Notes under the pieces: model-generated
Databases searched by the model: none
Told to the model about the DNA's origin: nothing
What the model saw: only the letters and a program-made list of their open reading frames with translations
Translations under genes and position numbers: made by a program
Assembly (NCBI GenBank): GCA_027604705.1
Contig: JADHYV010000068.1
Span: 35,709-99,708, forward strand
DNA length: 64,000 bases
Direction of reading: 5' to 3'
DNA from: Allomyces arbusculus
Lineage: Eukaryota > Blastocladiomycota > Blastocladiomycetes > Blastocladiales > Blastocladiaceae
Shown: piece by piece, positions 62,301 through 64,000 of the stretch
Numbering within the stretch: position 1 is the stretch's first letter
Layout of the letters: each line of letters starts with the position of its first letter

Positions 62301-63662
62301 CCAAGGCCCTGGCTGCGGGTCGCGTCGTCGTCATCAACAATGCGCTGCACCGTAACGCCGTCGCTGTGTCGCTCACTCCGCAGCGGTCCACGACCAAGAC
62401 CAAGGGCCAGCTGCTCGTCTATGTGCTCGTCGATCGCGCGCGCGGCGCGAACGTCGTCACGGGCGACGACGTAGATGCGGCGCCGCTGCCTGTCACGCGC
62501 GTGCAGGTGCCAACGGCCGATAATGCCGACGGCAAGGTCGTGACCGTGCCGATGGGCGACGTCGCGCTCGTCACGAACGCGACGGTGCCCGTCAACGCTG
62601 ATGAGGTGCTCAAGAACAAGGTGGAGCGCGCGCTCGTCACGCAGGAGCTGCGCCGGTACGCGGAACGCACAATCGCCGATGGGCTCGTCGAGTATGACTG
62701 GTCGAAGCTGCGCGACCTGGAGTTTCAAATCAAGTACCGCGAGCGCCGTACGCTGATGGCTTCGCTCAAGGGGTTCCGGTGCATGAACTGCCCCGACTTG
62801 ATTGCACACGTACGTGCTCTTGGACTGCCGCTCATGCGCAAGCAGAGCTGAAAGTGACGCGAACCGCTTGCCTTCCTAGTACGCGCGCATGCACCAAGAG
62901 CGCCAGCTGCAGTCGAAGCTCATGGAGTTGCAGCAGTCGCTGACCGCGCAGAACCTCGACCTGCTCCCAGAATACCACCAGCGGCTCGACGTGCTCAAGG
63001 AACTCGGCTACGTCGACGCGCGCACGGGTACGGTCCAGCTCAAGGGCCGCGTCGCGTGCGAGATCAACTCGGCCGATGAATTGCTGCTCACGGAACTTGT
63101 GCTCAACAACTTTTTCGCCGACCTCGACGTGCCTGAGACGGTCGCGGTCCTGTCAGTCTTCTTGTTTCAGGAGAAGTCGGCAAACGACGAGGACGTCGCG
63201 CGCGCCGTGGCGCAGTCGGACGCGGCTCTGGACAGCGTCAACAGTGGCGACGGCGAGGTCGAGGAGGGAAAGCCGAGGCAATCGAGTATCACGGATCGGT
63301 GGCCCGCGCGGCTTGTGCGCGCGTTGCGCACGGTGCGCAATACGGCGCGCACGGTCGTGGCCGTACAGGAAGCGCTTGGCGTGCCTGTGAAGCCTGAGAC
63401 CTATCTCAAAGAAAAGCTGCGATACGGGCTCGTCGAGGTTGCATACGAGTGGGCGCGTGGCATGTCGTTCAAGCAAATCATGGGGCTGACTGACGTCCTG
63501 GAAGGATCGATCGTGCGTTGCATTATTCGACTTGAAGAAACGTGCCGTGAGCTCAAGGATGCTGCGCGCTTGGTTGGGGATGGTGCGCTGTTTATGAAAA
63601 TGGACGAGGCAGCAGCTGTGATCAAGCGTGATATCGTGTTTTGTGGATCTTTGTACATCTAG
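59328..63662 (+). CDS. SKI2: SKI2 DExH-box RNA helicase of the Ski complex
   Basis: Six exons are inferred: 59328-59385, 59466-59569, 59640-59876, 59950-61037, 61129-62809 and 62880-63662, giving 1316 residues. The N-terminal Ski2 region includes [20 protein letters not shown]. Helicase motifs are Walker [15 protein letters not shown], Ib-like [19 protein letters not shown] box [22 protein letters not shown], and [15 protein letters not shown] Gly/Arg-rich stretch precedes [20 protein letters not shown], a Ski2 signature, and [13 protein letters not shown] follows. The insertion domain and the C-terminal ratchet/DSHCT region ([20 protein letters not shown]) are complete. Ski2 with Ski3 and Ski8 feeds mRNA to the cytosolic exosome. 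It is the last gene before the chromosome end. Confidence 0.96.
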
Positions 63663-63812
63663 GAGGACCAGGCCAGGAGGAGTGAAATGGAATCCAATTG
63701 GCTTCACATGTTTGTCGCTTGTTGATCTTTCGGTTCATCCCTGTTCCAGTGCCCAGTTCAAGGCCCTTCCCGTCGAGTTTCAGCAATTTTGACGACATGG
63801 GTGGAAAGAGCG
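63663..63812. other. Spacer between SKI2 and telomeric repeats
   Basis: Only 150 nt, apparently unique sequence with no subtelomeric repeat. The SKI2 3' UTR and polyadenylation site must lie here or run into the repeats. Confidence 0.8.
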
Positions 63813-64000
63813 TTAGGTTTAGTTTTTTAGGTTTTAGGTTAGGTTTTAGGTTTTAGGTTAGGTTTTTTAGGTTTTTAGGTTTTAGGTTTTTTAGGTTTAG
63901 GTTTTTTTAGGTTTTAGGTTTTTAGGTTTTTAGGTTTTTAGGTTTTAGGTTTTTAGGTTTAGGTTTTAGGTTTTTAGGTTTTTAGGTTAGGTTAGGTTTA
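63813..64000 (+). repeat. Telomeric tract of variable T(2-7)AGG units
   Basis: About 27 head-to-tail units of T(n)AGG run to the window end, with n from 2 to 7; T4 and T5 are commonest. All but one early unit (TTTAG) carry exactly two G. The G-containing strand reads 5' to 3' toward the end, the orientation of a right-hand telomere. The variation is in the T run only, which suggests template slippage by telomerase. Confidence 0.9.

Noticed and set aside
61112-62809. 565-codon open frame antisense to SKI2
   Set aside because: It is a shadow of GC-rich codons in a conserved gene; the peptide is Arg/His/Gln-rich with no domain.

Overview
The window is GC-rich nuclear DNA of a fungus and reaches a chromosome end on its right side. 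Fungal origin rests on a fungal_trans regulator, a Zn2Cys6-PAS regulator of the ERT1/AcuK type, a Pet191-type twin CX9C protein, Atg18, HAP2 and SKI2. The very high GC3, Ala/Ser/Gln homopolymers and small introns (mostly 75-110 nt, donor GTACGT/GTRNGT, acceptor YAG) suggest an early-diverging lineage. Blastocladiomycota would fit, but that placement is an inference. I found 22 protein genes plus one possible fragment, and rebuilt exon structures by joining frames at consensus splice sites. In every spliced model the exon lengths sum to a multiple of three. No tRNA, rRNA, CRISPR array or transposon is supported.

Layout. 1-9 kb: 3' part of a fungal_trans transcription factor (+), an AT-richer stretch holding a lone intronless gene with tentative DUF4804/MavL resemblance (-), and an F-box/WD40 SCF receptor (-). 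9-15 kb: mitochondrial ribosomal protein uL1m (-) divergent from a Rab11 GTPase (+), a GNAT acetyltransferase (+) and a small Cys-rich membrane protein (+). 14.7-20.2 kb: a tandem pair of FAD-dependent monooxygenases (-). 22-31 kb: a GPI-anchored protein (+), casein kinase I with seven exons (+), clathrin light chain (-) divergent from HAP2/NF-YA with a poly-Q tract (+).

31-42 kb: ribosomal protein L15 (-) divergent from a G-patch/zinc-finger protein (+). Next is an AGC kinase carrying an N-terminal eEF1B-gamma-like GST C domain (-), divergent from an ERT1/AcuK-like regulator whose zinc cluster is completed by a 20-nt exon (+). 42-52 kb: a large RRM protein (+) convergent with a giant Polo kinase that has a linker of about 800 residues and a 27-residue C-terminal poly-Q (-). 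52.9-63.7 kb: Pet191/COA5 (-) divergent from Atg18 (+), a PHD-finger protein (+) and SKI2 helicase (+).

The SKI2 stop codon lies only about 150 nt before a 188-nt terminal tract of T(2-7)AGG repeats, read here as a telomere with an unusual, length-variable repeat. The genes are mostly housekeeping (vesicle traffic, autophagy, RNA turnover, translation, mitochondria, cell-cycle kinases) and form no obvious operon or cluster apart from the FAD pair. The most unusual items are the eEF1B-gamma-GST/AGC kinase fusion, the heterogeneous telomere and the gene-to-telomere proximity.
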